Assembly (NCBI GenBank): GCA_001414345.1
Contig: LLCB01000076.1
Span: 1 to 64,000 of the forward strand
Direction of reading: 5' to 3'
Length of the DNA stretch: 64,000 nt
Source of the DNA: Hymenoscyphus infarciens
Lineage: Eukaryota > Ascomycota > Leotiomycetes > Helotiales > Helotiaceae
A model generated the notes under the pieces. The model was not told where the DNA came from. It searched no databases and was given only the letters and a program-made list of their open reading frames with translations. The position numbers and the translations under genes are program-made. Below are positions 1-12,272 of this stretch, piece by piece. The stretch's first letter is position 1. Each line of letters starts with the position of its first letter.

Positions 1-1225
1 AAATAAGAGTATTCTTAAGACTAGGGACGTAATATACGTCTTTAATAAGTAGCTCTTTACCTTTATAAGTAACAGGTATATTACCTTTACCTAGTAGAGG
101 TACTTTAGTATTATTAGCTACTATAATAGAGCTATTAAGCTCTTTAAAATCAAGAAGCCAGCTTTTATTAGGCGTGAAGTAATTAGAGGCCCCGGAGTCT
201 AATACTAGTTTTCTTTTATTACTAGTATAGCTAGTTATAGTATTTTTATTATTACTATTAATACTAGCTAATATAATAACTCTAGAAGAGACTTTAGACT
301 TATTATTAGAATCAGAGTCTTCGGAGTCTTCTAATTCTCTAGAGTAATTAGAGTCTTTATCTTTAGCTTTATTCTTCTTTTTATTCTTTTTAGAAGAGTT
401 ATTACTAGTATTCTTACTAGTATTATTACTAGTATTATTACTAGTATTATTATTAGAGCTCTTTCTAAGCTCCGGGTGAAGTATAAAGCATTTACTCTTA
501 ATATGTCCCTTTTTATTACAGTAGGTACATAGAGAGCTAGTTTTAATAGAAGCTTTATTAGCTTCTAAATCACTTCTTTGAGTTATTCTAGACTCTTCGC
601 CTATAAGGTCGCTTATTAGCTCTTCTAAGTCTATAGAACTAACGTCGTTTCCTATATCTTCGTACTTTCTAGATATAAAAGAATCAAAAGAACTAGAAAG
701 GCTATTAAATATAGTAACTAATATAAAAGTATTAGAAACCTTTTCGTCTAAGCTTCTTAAGTATATAGCCGAAGACTAAATTTCAGATATATATTCCTCT
801 ATAGTACTAAAGTTACTATAGCAGGTATTAGTTATCTTATTATAATATTAACCTACTAGTTCTAGACTAGAGCTACTAAAATCAGACTTAATCTTATCCT
901 AAAGTATAAAAGGGGAATCGATATCTATATATCTCTTTATATTATTAGAAGATATAATAGATTCTAAAACAGCTAGAGCTTTATTACTTTTAGCTCTATA
1001 GTCGTCGAGTTTATCCTCGTATCTAACCGCTAATTCATCTAATTTAGCTTCGAGCTTTCCTTCTTCTGTCTTATTATAATATAAAGACTTCTTAGGTTCT
1101 TTAATAGTACCTAAGATATAAGGCATAAAGCCGTTTATCTTAAGAAACAGCTCGGCTTCTATAAGCCACTCTATATAGTTAGAGCGGCCGATTAGCTTCT
1201 CTCCTTTAAACGAAGTAGAAGACAT
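1..1225 (-). mobile_element. Copia-type retrotransposon, 5' part of gag-pol, degraded
   Basis: Read on the minus strand, this is the start of a Ty1/Copia gag-pol polyprotein; the rest lies beyond the left edge. The start codon is at 1225 and the first 108 codons resemble the Copia gag N-terminal region. Downstream in the same frame comes a CCHC zinc knuckle (C-x2-C-x4-H-x4-C, near 500-540), an Asn/Ser/Lys-rich linker, and the protease signature LVLDSGAS near 190-215, followed by a typical DVYYVPSLRNTL segment. The frame is broken by TAG stops at about 896-898, 850 and 780. Each stop could come from CAG by a C-to-T change, which is the usual RIP outcome. The copy is therefore dead. The identification rests on the order knuckle-then-DSG plus the flanking motifs. 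Integrase and reverse transcriptase are not in the window. Confidence 0.85.
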
Positions 1226-1248
1226 ATTTAAATCCCCTTTTTAAAGTC

Positions 1249-1272
1249 TATATATATATATATATATATATA
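1249..1272. repeat. (TA)n microsatellite
   Basis: A pure TA run just upstream of the Copia gag start codon. Confidence 0.9.
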
Positions 1273-1836
1273 GATTAAAGCGTACTCTTTTAAGTACTTA
1301 TTAGCTTTTTCAGTTAGAGAAGAATAGTAAGCTTTATATTCTCTTTCGAATATAAACAACTATACTATCTTTCTTTCTTACTAGGCTAACTTTTCTTATA
1401 TAAGAATAGAATAACCCACGTACTAATTAAGCTATACTTAACCCTCTCCAAGGATGGCTTCTTATAAGTATAGATAATAGTAGTCTTATATAATCTAAAA
1501 GTCTACTAGAAGAGATAGCCACTTCTTACTAGCTTCTTTATATATATAAGTCTCTATATAAAGGTAGCTATAAGCCTAGGCTCCTTGGTTTGAGAAGAAG
1601 GCTATACCACCCGCTATAGGATGACGTAATCGTATAGATATAGCCGCAGGTCTAAGTATAAGTAGTATATATACGAGTTTTCGTATATATTTACTTATAT
1701 CTCTAGCTTCACTCTCGCTAGAGCTCCTGTCTCAGAGACGTAGGACATAGATCTCTTACTAAAGACTTCACTATCAGAGGGGGTAGAGGGGGTATACCAC
1801 CGAATATAACGGTATTCGGACCGGAAGTCGGTAATG

Positions 1837-1854
1837 TCACGTGATATCACGTGA
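1837..1854. repeat. 18-bp perfect palindrome with two CACGTG boxes
   Basis: TCACGTGATATCACGTGA is identical on both strands and contains two E-box/Pho4-type CACGTG cores spaced 10 bp apart (start to start). It lies in the less eroded segment upstream of the Copia gag, so it may be part of an LTR promoter. A second hairpin (TATAACCT / AGGTTATA) lies at 1899-1919. Confidence 0.7.
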
Positions 1855-3242
1855 AACGAGTTCGGCTCCAGAGACCTAAAGTTGGCTCTCCGGGCTTATA
1901 ACCTATAAGAGGTTATATACGTATAGGGTAGACTACAGGGTAGGTCAGAAGTACGTAAGTTGAATCGGCACAGGGTAGGTCAGGTGATCGCTAAATCACG
2001 TTTCTAAGGAGTCGAAGTATAAGTATAAAAGACTTAGTGAATTTTAACTTTTGACTTAGTTTCTAACTAAAAGATAGAAGAGAGCTATATATACTTCTAG
2101 AGTAAATACTAGAAGCTTCTATAGCTTATAAATCAAAGGGGTTACTAGAAGGTTCTAGGGATCACGTGTTCGCTTAACCGTAACCGAGAACGTAACCGAA
2201 CCTTCTAGACAACACTAGAAAGAACTAGTATAGACTAAGGTTTAAACCTAAAGCCTATTAGTAAGTAAGGTAATTATTACCTAATACTAACAATTATCTT
2301 AAACTTTAAATAATAGTTTTTAACTTTAATAACTTTAGTAATAACTTTACTTTTAAATAGTTAAAACTCTACTAACTCTAGTATAGAGTCTTATATTTCT
2401 TACTTTCTTATCTTCTTTCTACTTCTAGCTAGATTTAGAAGTTTTATTTTAAATTCTTTAAATTTAATATAAATTAGTACGCTCTTAAAGTAAGCTCTTA
2501 ACTAAGCTATTACTATTACCTATAACGTTATTTCTTAATATTCGCCGCTAACTCTATCTTAAACTTTTTCTAATTTTACTTTAAACTTTTTCTAATCTAC
2601 TAGATAGATTAGACTATACTCTTTTAGTAAACGCTTTTTTAATATAAGAGGATTAGAAATAAAGTCTCTTTTATAAGTATCTATAAATACGATTTAGTAT
2701 TAATATCTTAACTTCTTATTTATAATAAAATTAATAAAATATAATAAATATTATAATACTTATACTATCTCGATTTAACTTTAAATAATAAGTAATAGAA
2801 GACTTAAGATAAGTCTTTTTTAAAGAAGAAGAATATAATAGCCTATTATCTAGGCTATTCTAAATAGCTAGTAGTATCTACTATATATAAGGTTTTAGCT
2901 ATAGTTATTATTTTAGCTACTATTATCTTATATTATCTATTTTAGAAAGGTTATATAGGTTTAGGCTTTTATATTAGCTAACGTATAACGTTAGTTAGTT
3001 TTAGACTCTTTTATACTATCTAAACCTCTTATATATAGTAGCCTACTCCTAGAGTTAGAGAGTATAGTATAAGAGATAGATTATAGATTAGAAGCTTATA
3101 GCTAGGCTCGGTGAAATACGTGAAAGTAATCTCTTATATAGTATAGTAATAAACGTCTAAAGAGAGAAGAGAAGAGTGCGAAGTACTCGGAATATATATA
3201 GGTCTACTAGTGTAGTCACGTGTTCTTTCGATAATAGAGAGA

Positions 3243-3355
3243 GATAGTTTTTCCTTTTCTTCTATATTAGAGCCTAGTATTTATATACGTTATTCTGTCT
3301 TAAACGTACTCTTATATACTACTTCTATAGTAGTATATATTTCGTACTATTATAG
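3243..3355 (+). repeat. LTR-like dispersed repeat, copy 1
   Basis: It shares a recognisable string with three other places in the block: a CTATATTAGAGCCT-like start, then TTATTCTGTCTTAAACGTACTC, then TATAGTAGTATATATTTCGTAC. Compared with copy 4 at 6381-6505, most differences are C-to-T or G-to-A. It is probably the end of an LTR. Confidence 0.55.
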
Positions 3356-3740
3356 TTAAAAAAGAAGTTATAAATTAGCTAAATATACTTATATATAGAA
3401 TACTAATCTATAATATATACTTATTAAGAGATCTAGAACCTTTTTATATACTATTTATATAAGAACCTATATAAGAACCTATATAAGTAGAAGATAAGAT
3501 AGATCTAGTACTCGTAGTAGTAGCGTAGTTATAGACGAGCTATTATAAGTAAAGTTATAAGTATAAATAAAGAAGTTAGAAGTTAGAACTAAACTAGAAC
3601 TAAACTTTAGTATTCTCGTATTTTAACTTAAACTTAGCTTTATAGATAGTCTTAGAGACGAGATAGAACTACTAGAGGTTTATAGAATATACTATATATA
3701 GATATTAAGTCTTTATATCTCTTCTTCTTATTAAAGCTAA

Positions 3741-3848
3741 ATTTAGTCTTTTTCTCTATAATAGAGATTAGTATTTATATATATTATTCTATTAAACGTA
3801 CTTTTATATATCTCTTTTATAGTAGTATATATATTATACTATTATATT
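3741..3848 (+). repeat. LTR-like dispersed repeat, copy 2
   Basis: This is the same string as the copy at 3243-3355, more heavily eroded to T and A. It forms an inverted pair with 3921-4036 around a spacer of about 70 bp. Confidence 0.5.
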
Positions 3849-3920
3849 AAAAGAATTATATTCTATTATATCTAAAGCTATTATATTAATATCTCTCTCG
3901 ATTATATCTATATCTCTCTC

Positions 3921-4036
3921 TTTTAGTATAATAGTATAATATATATACTATTATAAAAGAGATATATAAAAGTACGTTTAATAGAATAATATATATAAAT
4001 ACTAGACTCTAATATAAAGAAAAAGACTAAATTAGC
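3921..4036 (-). repeat. LTR-like dispersed repeat, copy 3 (inverted)
   Basis: Its reverse complement matches 3741-3848 nearly base for base, including AGTACGTTTAATAGAATAAT. The two arms would fold back on each other. The close match suggests that they were RIP-mutated as a pair or duplicated after RIP. Confidence 0.55.
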
Positions 4037-6380
4037 TTTTCAGATTAAGAGAGAGTTAGAGTATCTATATATAAGAGGTCGGATAATATAAGTATAATTA
4101 TTTAGACTATGTTTTTTAATTAGTCGAAGTATAAGAATAGTAGAACTAGGCTATAATAGCTTTCGCTTATTACCTTCTACTAAGTATATAGCTATAACTT
4201 TATAAAGCGATTATTATAACTTTCTTATATAATATCTTTTTATATCTATTATTTAATATATTATACTTTTAAATAATATAGCTTATAATTATATACTTTT
4301 ATTATAATAAGATTAAGCTATATACTACCTTCGCGATAAATAGAGTATATATAGCTTATTAACTCGTAGTATTATATTAGCTACTATACTAATTCATAAG
4401 AGTAAGCGTAGGTGTTATATATAATTTATACTAAGTCGTAGCTTAAAGAATCGTATCTGATAATACTAAGGTCTAAAACCTATATAATATAGATAACCGA
4501 AGCCTAACTAGTAAGTAAACTCGGTAATTCTAGATAGCTAGCTATCGTAGTCTTAAATAAGTATCTTTTCTTTAATTTAGTTAGTCTATCTTATTATTAA
4601 GTAGATGTAATAATTCTTAGATTACGCTATTCTATAGCTAACGCTAATAGAAGCCTCTAGTATACTAAGAGCGCTACTACGTAATTCGCTCTCTCGTTCT
4701 CTTATTTACTCTACTAGAAGTGTTTTAAAATCCTTTTATATTATATATATATATATTACTATATTTCTAAATACTAATACTATAGAAACTATACTTATAA
4801 CTTAAATAGTTACTTAAAAGTATCTAATACTTATAAAATACTTAAATATATACTTAACTAGTTAAACTAATAGAATAGAAAATATTAACTTCTCTAAAAA
4901 GTAAGAATAACCTTAGTTTTACCTTCTTAGAGTATCTTCTAACTTTTAAATATATTCTTATACTATTAGTATAAGACTTTATCTTTTCTCTAAGAGACTA
5001 GCTCTTTAAATTCTCTAGTAAAAGAGATACTCTTCTACGCCTACTTACTATAATTAAGTATAATTTATATATAAAAGTAAATAAATTTAAGCCTTTTACT
5101 TATTTAGTATAAATAGCAAATTATAGATAAATTAGTAGCTAGATATACTTATTTATAAGTGCTTAATCTAATACTAATACTTTAATTCTTTAACTTTTTA
5201 CTACTTTAATATAGAGGCTACTTTACTTAATCTATAAATATATAAAAGACTTTATACTCTTTAACTTTCTCTTTTAAAAGTATAAGCCTTTAATAATTCT
5301 ACTAATATCTTTTAAACGTATTAAAAGCTATTTAAGTATAATAAGACTATTTAGCTCTCTAAAGACAAATTCGACTCTCTATAGCTATATCTTTTAAATA
5401 TATAAAGTATTATTTATACTTTTTAATTTAATTAAAATAGTAATTAAGAGACGTTCTAAGATAATTATATATTTAGATATAAACTAAATAATAGTATAGT
5501 AAAGAATAAAGTATTTAATATCTCTTAAAATACCTCTTTTATATATAATTATAGTATTTAAATAATATATTATATACTATTAAATTAAATATAAATTATA
5601 TAGACATCTACTATTAAAGATTATAACTATATACTTTAGGCTTATAATAAAAAGATATAGAATTATATAGTATATTATATAATAGAGGAATAACTTATAA
5701 AGAGCTATTAACCTCTTAATATTATAGCTACTCTTAGAAGAGTCTTATCTTAACTATAACTTAAAAATACTAGTAGTAGCTCTTTTATATTTAAGAATAT
5801 ATATAATAAAAAACAATTACTTAATACTACTACTAGGAAAGTTAATAGTAGAATTAATAATCTCTCTTATAGAGTTATAAGATTAATAAAGCTTTTTAAA
5901 TTCTCTAATAAATAAGATAGCTTCTTTATTAAAATAGAGAGAGTAGTAGAATAATTAAAAGAGTATATAATATAAGGAAAAGAACTCTACTTTTATAACT
6001 CTATTTGTAATAGTATACTATTCTAGATTATCATATAATAGCACTTATTATATAATAGCACTATTCTAAATTGTCGGCATTTGTAAAACTGCTAATATCT
6101 CTAAGTACTACTAATACCTCTAATACCTCTAGAGCCGAGATTACGAATAACCGATACTTATATAAGCGAAGTGCTAAAGGTATTAATATCTAACATTTAT
6201 ATATAGAAGAGATTAAGGTTCAGATGTTATATATTTAGCTTTCTAAAGGATCAGAGGTTATATATTTAGCTTTTTAGCTCTTATTATTTAGTATTAGCTA
6301 TATTAGACAGAGCTCGGTTATTATTGTTATTAGAACTTAGAAGCTTCCGAACTCTTATATATAGACGTTTATATTCGGTA

Positions 6381-6505
6381 TAGAAGAGAGACAGTTATTG
6401 TTTTCTTCTATATTAGAGCCTCGTATCTACTTACGTTATTTAGTCTCGAACGTACTCCTATATACCTCTTCTCCTATAGTGTGTATTTCGTGCCGTTATA
6501 CTATT
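6381..6505 (+). repeat. LTR-like dispersed repeat, copy 4 (least mutated)
   Basis: This copy keeps C and G at sites where the other copies have T and A (for example GAGCCTCGTATCTACTTACG against GAGCCTAGTATTTATATACG in copy 1). It is the best starting point for reconstructing the family consensus. Confidence 0.5.
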
Positions 6506-8825
6506 ATTATTAATAAATAAGAAAAGAGTTTTAAGAAAGATAAGCTAAAAAGTAATAAAGAGTATAAAGTTTAAGAATTTATATAAGTAAAAGAGAGAAG
6601 GCTTAAACTTCTAGTAAAAGATAGATATCTTATACTAATTAATTCTACTTATAAAACTAATCACTTTAAGTAGAAGCTCTTCTTATTAGTATACTACTTA
6701 CTTAAGAGTATATACTTACTTTTTACTTTCTTTCTTATATCTAATAAGAATAGTAAAATTATTAAAGCTTACTTTTAATAACTTATAACTTAGATAAAAG
6801 AGAAGCTTAATATATAATAGTATATTAAATATACTCTTTTTAATAACTCTACTACTAAGTAACTTATAATTAAGAATATATTTATTAAGAATAGTAATTA
6901 ATTCTCTTCTTATAATACTATTATATACTTTCTCTATATATAATACTCTAGCTAAATAATAGATTAAAACCTTAAAAACTATAGATAAGATTATCTTATA
7001 AAAGCTACTAACTATTTTAAGAGTATATTATTCTATTATTATATAAAAGCTAGATATAATAAGTTAATATAAGCTACTCTTAATAAGATCTTAGATAGTT
7101 TTAAGATTAAAAAAGGTAAAACTAAGCTTTAGAATATAAGAGAGTATATATAAAAGATATAGAAAGATAATAGTAAGAAGTAGAGTAATTATACTTAGTA
7201 AGAAGACCTAATTTTCTTATAAATCCTAACTATTAGCTTAAATAAAGAATAGTATTATAAGCTTAAAAGATTACTCTATCTTTAAAAAAACTAAGACTCT
7301 AGATATACTCTTACTTTTATAGTATAAATAGTTAAAGATAGTACTAATAATTAAGCTTTAAAGAATAAAAAAGCTACTTATAATCTTAATAATAAGAAGA
7401 ACGTATTTATAGATTAATAACCTTAGCTAAAGCTAATCCTAAGATTAGCTTAGAATATCTTAATAAGTAATTTTATAAACATAGAAGAGATATATTATAA
7501 AGCTTTTAAGAGATTACTTATAGAAGGTTAATAATTAGTATATAAGAGCTATACTCTTAAAACTAATAATAAATATAATTATAAGAGCTTTTATATATAA
7601 GAGTTATTATATTACTATATACTTAAATAATTTATTCTTTTTTCAAAGCTTAGAATTACTTAATCTCTCTAATACTAATATCTTAATCTTAATTAGTATA
7701 AGTATTTAAGCGCTTTCTAGAGTATAAAGAGATATATAATATTCTAATATTCTTACTAAACTTACTCTACTAATTCTTCTAAAGAGTATATTACGTTTAA
7801 AAACTCTTAAAAATATATCTATACTAAAATAGTTAGTAAGAGATAGAGAAAGTAGTTTTTTAAATTAAGAATAAGAAGTATATAATTAAATACTTTTACT
7901 AAAAGAGAAAGATATTAGAGATATAAACTAAGCTTTTATTATTAAAGAATATTAGTAAGTTTAAAAAGTTTTAAGATATAATTAAGCCTAAGAAGCTAGA
8001 GAATTAGCTTATAGAAAAGTAATAAGAGATTATTATAGAATTTAATATACTTATTATATATAGAAACTAGTAAGTATATACTTCTACTACTACTAAGAGA
8101 GATAGTAATAGCTTAGTTAGGTTTTAATATTAATATAATCTCTTAAGTTAATTCTACTACTACTTCTAATAATATATATTATAGTATACTAGTTAATAAA
8201 ACGTAGTTAAATTAAATACTAGAAAAGATAGAAGTATAAGTAGAGGTTAATAAGTAGATTACTAAAGACTTTAGTATAACCTTTTATAAAAAGTAGTAAG
8301 AGAGTATACTAGAAAAGAGTAGTATAAAGAGAAAGCGCTAACTCGATTAGATAATTAGTATATAATTAAGAAAAGTTCTTAGATTTAAGCTTTTTAAGCT
8401 TTAAATTAACTTTTTAAACGCTTTATTTAATTATTTATAGTTTATTAATTTATTATTATTATAAGCTTTATTTACTCTTTTTAACTAATTTTATATATTT
8501 ATAATCTCTTAGTATAAATTCACTTTTTTAGATAGTCCTTTTTAGGAAGGTGGTGGCGATTGTTTTCTAGTAAGAGTGAATATATTAAAATCTCGCTAAT
8601 TTTGTACGCTAGTATAGTACCCATGCTAGCGTTGGTTACAGAATAGCGTTTCCCAGATATCAATGTATAAAGTCACGGGACCCCTATGCCCCACCAAACA
8701 GGCACCTGGGGCAGCCCACCTTCTCTAGCCCGCGCTTCTATTGCGATCAAAACAAACAACTTCAACTTTCGCAACCTCTCCACGAAACACCACACTCACA
8801 CACACAAAACAAAACTCCCATCAAA

Positions 8826-9248
8826 ATGTCCGCACCAGCAGAAAACACCGACGTCAAGGGAAAGGGCAAGGACACCGAGCCAGAGACCACCGACGTTGCT
8901 ATGGATGCTGAAGATAGTTCAAGCGATGAGGAGATCGTCGAGGTGAGTCGCATACCCTCAACTGTAGGCCTATACACGTTGACTAACACATGCGATAGGG
9001 CGAGGCAACTGGTAAATAATTTCTTACTTCAACGCTCCCAATCTTTGGAAACCTTCACTCACAAAGTCTTAGTCGATGAGCCCGATGAGGATAATATGGA
9101 GGAGATCGATACCGAGAACATCCTCCCAAGCCGCACCCGCCGCGTCAACATCGACTTCGCAAAAGCCGCCGCCGAGGCCCCAGGTGATGACGAGGATGAG
9201 GAGGACGACGGAGACTTCGAGGAGCCCGCCGAAGCAATGGAGGAATAA
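8826..9248 (+). CDS. CHZ1: Histone H2A.Z-H2B chaperone Chz1
   Basis: Chz1 is a small acidic nuclear chaperone that binds H2A.Z-H2B dimers and helps SWR1 exchange them into nucleosomes. The predicted protein is 101 residues, strongly acidic, with the CHZ motif at about residues 48-80 (EDNMEEIDTENI followed by RTRRVNIDFAKAA), the conserved histone-binding core. My exon model is 8826-8942, 8999-9011 and 9073-9248. The first intron is GTGAGT...ATAG and the second GTAAAT...TTAG. The middle exon is only 13 nt and restores the frame; reading straight through the introns is also open but gives a non-conserved insert. The ATG is the first in a CAAAATG context. It is transcribed away from the AT-rich repeat block 280 bp upstream. 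Confidence 0.85.
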   Translation: MSAPAENTDVKGKGKDTEPETTDVAMDAEDSSSDEEIVEVSRIPSTVGLYTLTNTCDRARQLVNNFLLQRSQSLETFTHKVLVDEPDEDNMEEIDTENILPSRTRRVNIDFAKAAAEAPGDDEDEEDDGDFEEPAEAMEE

Positions 9249-10186
9249 ATTTCGGTCGATTTACATCATGTTTTGTTTGGCTACGCGATCTCTGGATTCC
9301 CCGTCACCTTCCTCCCGCGCAAGACAATTTCGATACTTTTCACCCGCATGATGCATTGGAGGTCGTTGGCTTCGACAAACAAACATGGAAGTTCTCAAGA
9401 TCGACTGGATATTGTTTTCTATCTGCTTTCTTCTTTACGAGACGCATTGGCTGGTTTCTTCCGGAGCAAGGAAAATATAAAAAAGTTTATGTCTGCAACA
9501 TGGGGTTATGAGGAAATATGGCATATGATGTGATGAGAATTTGGGGGCGTGGTTGGGAGGTTCTTTGAGAACAACAGTCTGTACGCAGCACAAAACCCAG
9601 AAAACCAGAATACAAAAGTACTCCAGCTTTGTTGATTAACTTTATGAACATTTCAATACTTGTGATGCTAGAGTGCTCGAAGGATTGACTTGCTTGAAGA
9701 ATCCACGGACTAGGAGCTCTTACTCCCACCCAATTCTATCTAGAAGATCGCAATTGAATGGCAAGTAAACCTCCGACATAGTGAATGCCTTCAAAGGTCA
9801 TCGAATCCAGCCCATTGAATTGAATTTCCCAAAACACTCACTCTCAACATCGTGAGGGATCATATACTTTGCCACCTCAAGCCGTCACAAAGCGCAACGA
9901 AGTCACTCACAATAGAACAGGTGTCCTCCAACACTCCTCCTAAATACTCCCAACTACACCTTTCCACCTTCAAATAAAACAAATAACCCTCACACCAAAA
10001 TCTCGATATCACAAAGAAGACTTTTATTTCTCGGTGCTATGTTGGATTTCCTGTTGAAGCGACATCGCCAATCTCCCAGCAACAACCAAAAAACTTAAGC
10101 CCGAGCTTCGCGCGCTTCGCACTCGGAAACATCTACAAACAAAACAAAAACACGCACTCCGCATCGCAAAGAGGGGTGGATAAATC
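9249..10186. other. Intergenic: CHZ1 3' side and BET1 upstream region
   Basis: I see no gene here. The left half should hold the CHZ1 3' UTR. The right half is C-rich with ACAAAAC-type runs near 10130-10160, typical of a fungal leader just upstream of the BET1 start. Confidence 0.5.
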
Positions 10187-11003
10187 ATGGCTTCTAGGTA
10201 CCTAATACCCCATCCATTTCCCTATACTTTTCCTCATCCTTCCTTTCGCATGCGCCCGCCCCCGTTCCCCCCTTTACAACGCGCGGACTAAAAATTTCCA
10301 CAGCAGGTTCGGTGGTTCCTCCCTCCACCAACGCGATGCCCGGAGCGCATTATTCGAGGGCTATTCGGGCGGCGCGCAATCACAGTCCTCGAGGAATGGG
10401 AGTGCGAGTCCTGGGGGTGGATATGGGTATCCGGGGGGAAATGGAGGTTTAGGCGTTGGGGGGCAGGCACAGGCTTATAGACCTGCGACGCCAAATTCGA
10501 GGTACGATTATTTTTCCTTTGAATTTTTGGAGAAGTGCCATGGGAGGGTTAAGGGAAAGGAGGGGCTGGGACGAAAGGGGCGGGAAAGAGGGAAGCCATG
10601 AAGGAAGGGATTTTATTCCATGCGACGTATACTGACACCATTAAACCAAAGAGGACAATACAGCACCGCCGCCCTCGAAGAAATGGAAGCAGGAAATGAT
10701 TTTCAAGTCGGAGAAACATTAGGAAAGGTCAGCCTGTTGAAAGAGGTATGTCCATCCCCTCCTCCCCCTTTCGCATAACCTCTCTAACCCTTCAAGATGG
10801 CATTGGGCATAGGCGACCACATCCGCAAATCGACGGCCGAAATCGCACAGATGAATGACGAATACGATGACTCGAGGGGCCGGATAAAAGGCACGATGAG
10901 GAGGATGCAACGGATGGCTGATAATACGGGTGTGAGTTGGAAAGCCTGGTTAGCATTTTTTGCTGTGGTTGGGTTGTTGTTCTTTTACGTTTGGGTGTTT
11001 TGA
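10187..11003 (+). CDS. BET1: Bet1-type SNARE, ER-Golgi transport
   Basis: Bet1 is a tail-anchored Qc-SNARE that drives fusion of ER-derived COPII vesicles with the Golgi. Predicted exons are 10187-10197, 10304-10501, 10652-10745 and 10797-11003, giving about 169 residues. The N-terminus (MAS(S)RFGGSSLHQRD) matches the fungal Bet1 start. A Gly/Ser-rich linker follows, then GQYSTAALEEMEAGND, then a SNARE helix covering LGKVSLLKEMALGIGDHIR to MRRMQRMADNTG. A C-terminal membrane anchor (WLAFFAVVGLLFFYVWVF) ends the protein. The first coding exon is only 11 nt, and its acceptor is a CAGCAG tandem, so the second exon may start at 10304 or 10307 (one serine more or less). I prefer 10304 because the yeast protein also begins with a double serine. 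Confidence 0.88.
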
Positions 11004-12272
11004 AGACCGTGTATCGATAGATACATGAGCGGGAGAAGACGTGGAGATTTTGGGGAAATCTTCCTATGGGGGCTAAGAAGAGATGCATTTGCAATACCAG
11101 GCGTTTGGGATGGGATTGGGAGGCGCTTGTATGATAGGGAATCCGCCTCCTTGCCTCTGTGTTAATATTATAGATTGGTTCTGCTTTCGAGAAGTGGCTG
11201 TTATCCTTCACGAACTTGTGATATTGGGATCTGTTTGGCTGGAGTCTAGGAAGTGCGGTTGTACGAAACTTTTGCACCAACACCAAGGTTCCTTGGTTCT
11301 GGGCTACTAGTTGTGGAGCTAAATACTTGATTGATTCCAACTACAAATCGACAGCTGAACTTTGGCACATTCTTACAATCTATGTTGACAAAAGAGAAGT
11401 CCAGAGCTAGATAGGTCTACTTACACAAGAAAATTCCGAGGTAAGTAGTCCAAGACTAGCATTCTAATTCAACAGCAAAGTTAGGCCTAAATCGAGTAAA
11501 CCCCACTGTTCATTTACCTCTTTTGAACAAATCTCTCTGGTTGTTTAAAATTTATATAAGAGGTTGTTTTTCGACGGTTGTGTTAACTTATTTTTACTCT
11601 ATTAGTCCACATTGAGACTGCCAAATTTTAAAGCTGATATAAAATTCCCGAGATTTACTCTTCATAGCACTATTTCTAAAATCCATGGAAAACGCCTCTA
11701 TAGAACTTGATATTCACTTTTAAAGTTCATACATAGAATAAATTTACCTTGGATAAAATGCCCTCTCAACATCAAGTTCTCCATGGCGAATAAGAATATT
11801 GTAACACTTCTCTTGGTTATAGAAGTCAAGTTTTTTTCTCGTCACAGAACCAGGATTCCCATACCGTCGATTTCAGTGGAGTTTGTTTTTGGAATACTTA
11901 TGGCCACTACTGGTCGGAACGAATAGTTAGATATGGATAGTGGGGTATATGAACACCCTCGGAGTGCCTGCTTCCCATTGGTATCAAGGATTGCTCGCTG
12001 TCTCAATTTGCATAAAATGGTGATACCATTTGCCTCATAGCTGATCTACCATGGGTCAAGCCATGTCCCAATACTTTAAGTGCCAATGAAGAATAAGTCA
12101 CCAGAAGACAGCCATTCCCGCTTATTGATATATCTGGGCTGGTTTGAACTTGTTGATTCTTTGTTAAGAGTAGTCCCAGAGAGTGCTGGATTGAGACCCA
12201 GAAATGGTTCCTCCGCATAGCCGTTCGAAAGAGTCTTTGGCAAGTTTTTGATTGTGCCAAAATATCAAATGC
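11004..12272. other. Intergenic between convergent BET1 and APC15
   Basis: About 1.3 kb separates the two stop codons. Only short overlapping frames without conserved wording are present. Part of it must be the two 3' UTRs. Composition drops to AT-rich near 11540-11780, but no repeat is obvious. Confidence 0.5.

Larger units (their letters stand above)
1226..8545. repeat. AT-rich RIP-degraded repeat block without intact genes
   Basis: This is a 7.3-kb stretch dominated by TA, TTA and CTA steps, with stops in every frame every few codons and almost no CpA or TpG. That composition is what RIP leaves in ascomycete repeats. The part next to the gag start (1226-2250) is less eroded and could contain the 5' LTR of the Copia copy. 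Between 6500 and 8400 there are Lys/Ser-rich reading fragments that might be old gag sequence, but I could not name them. The block ends abruptly near 8545, where base composition returns to normal about 280 bp before CHZ1. Confidence 0.75.
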
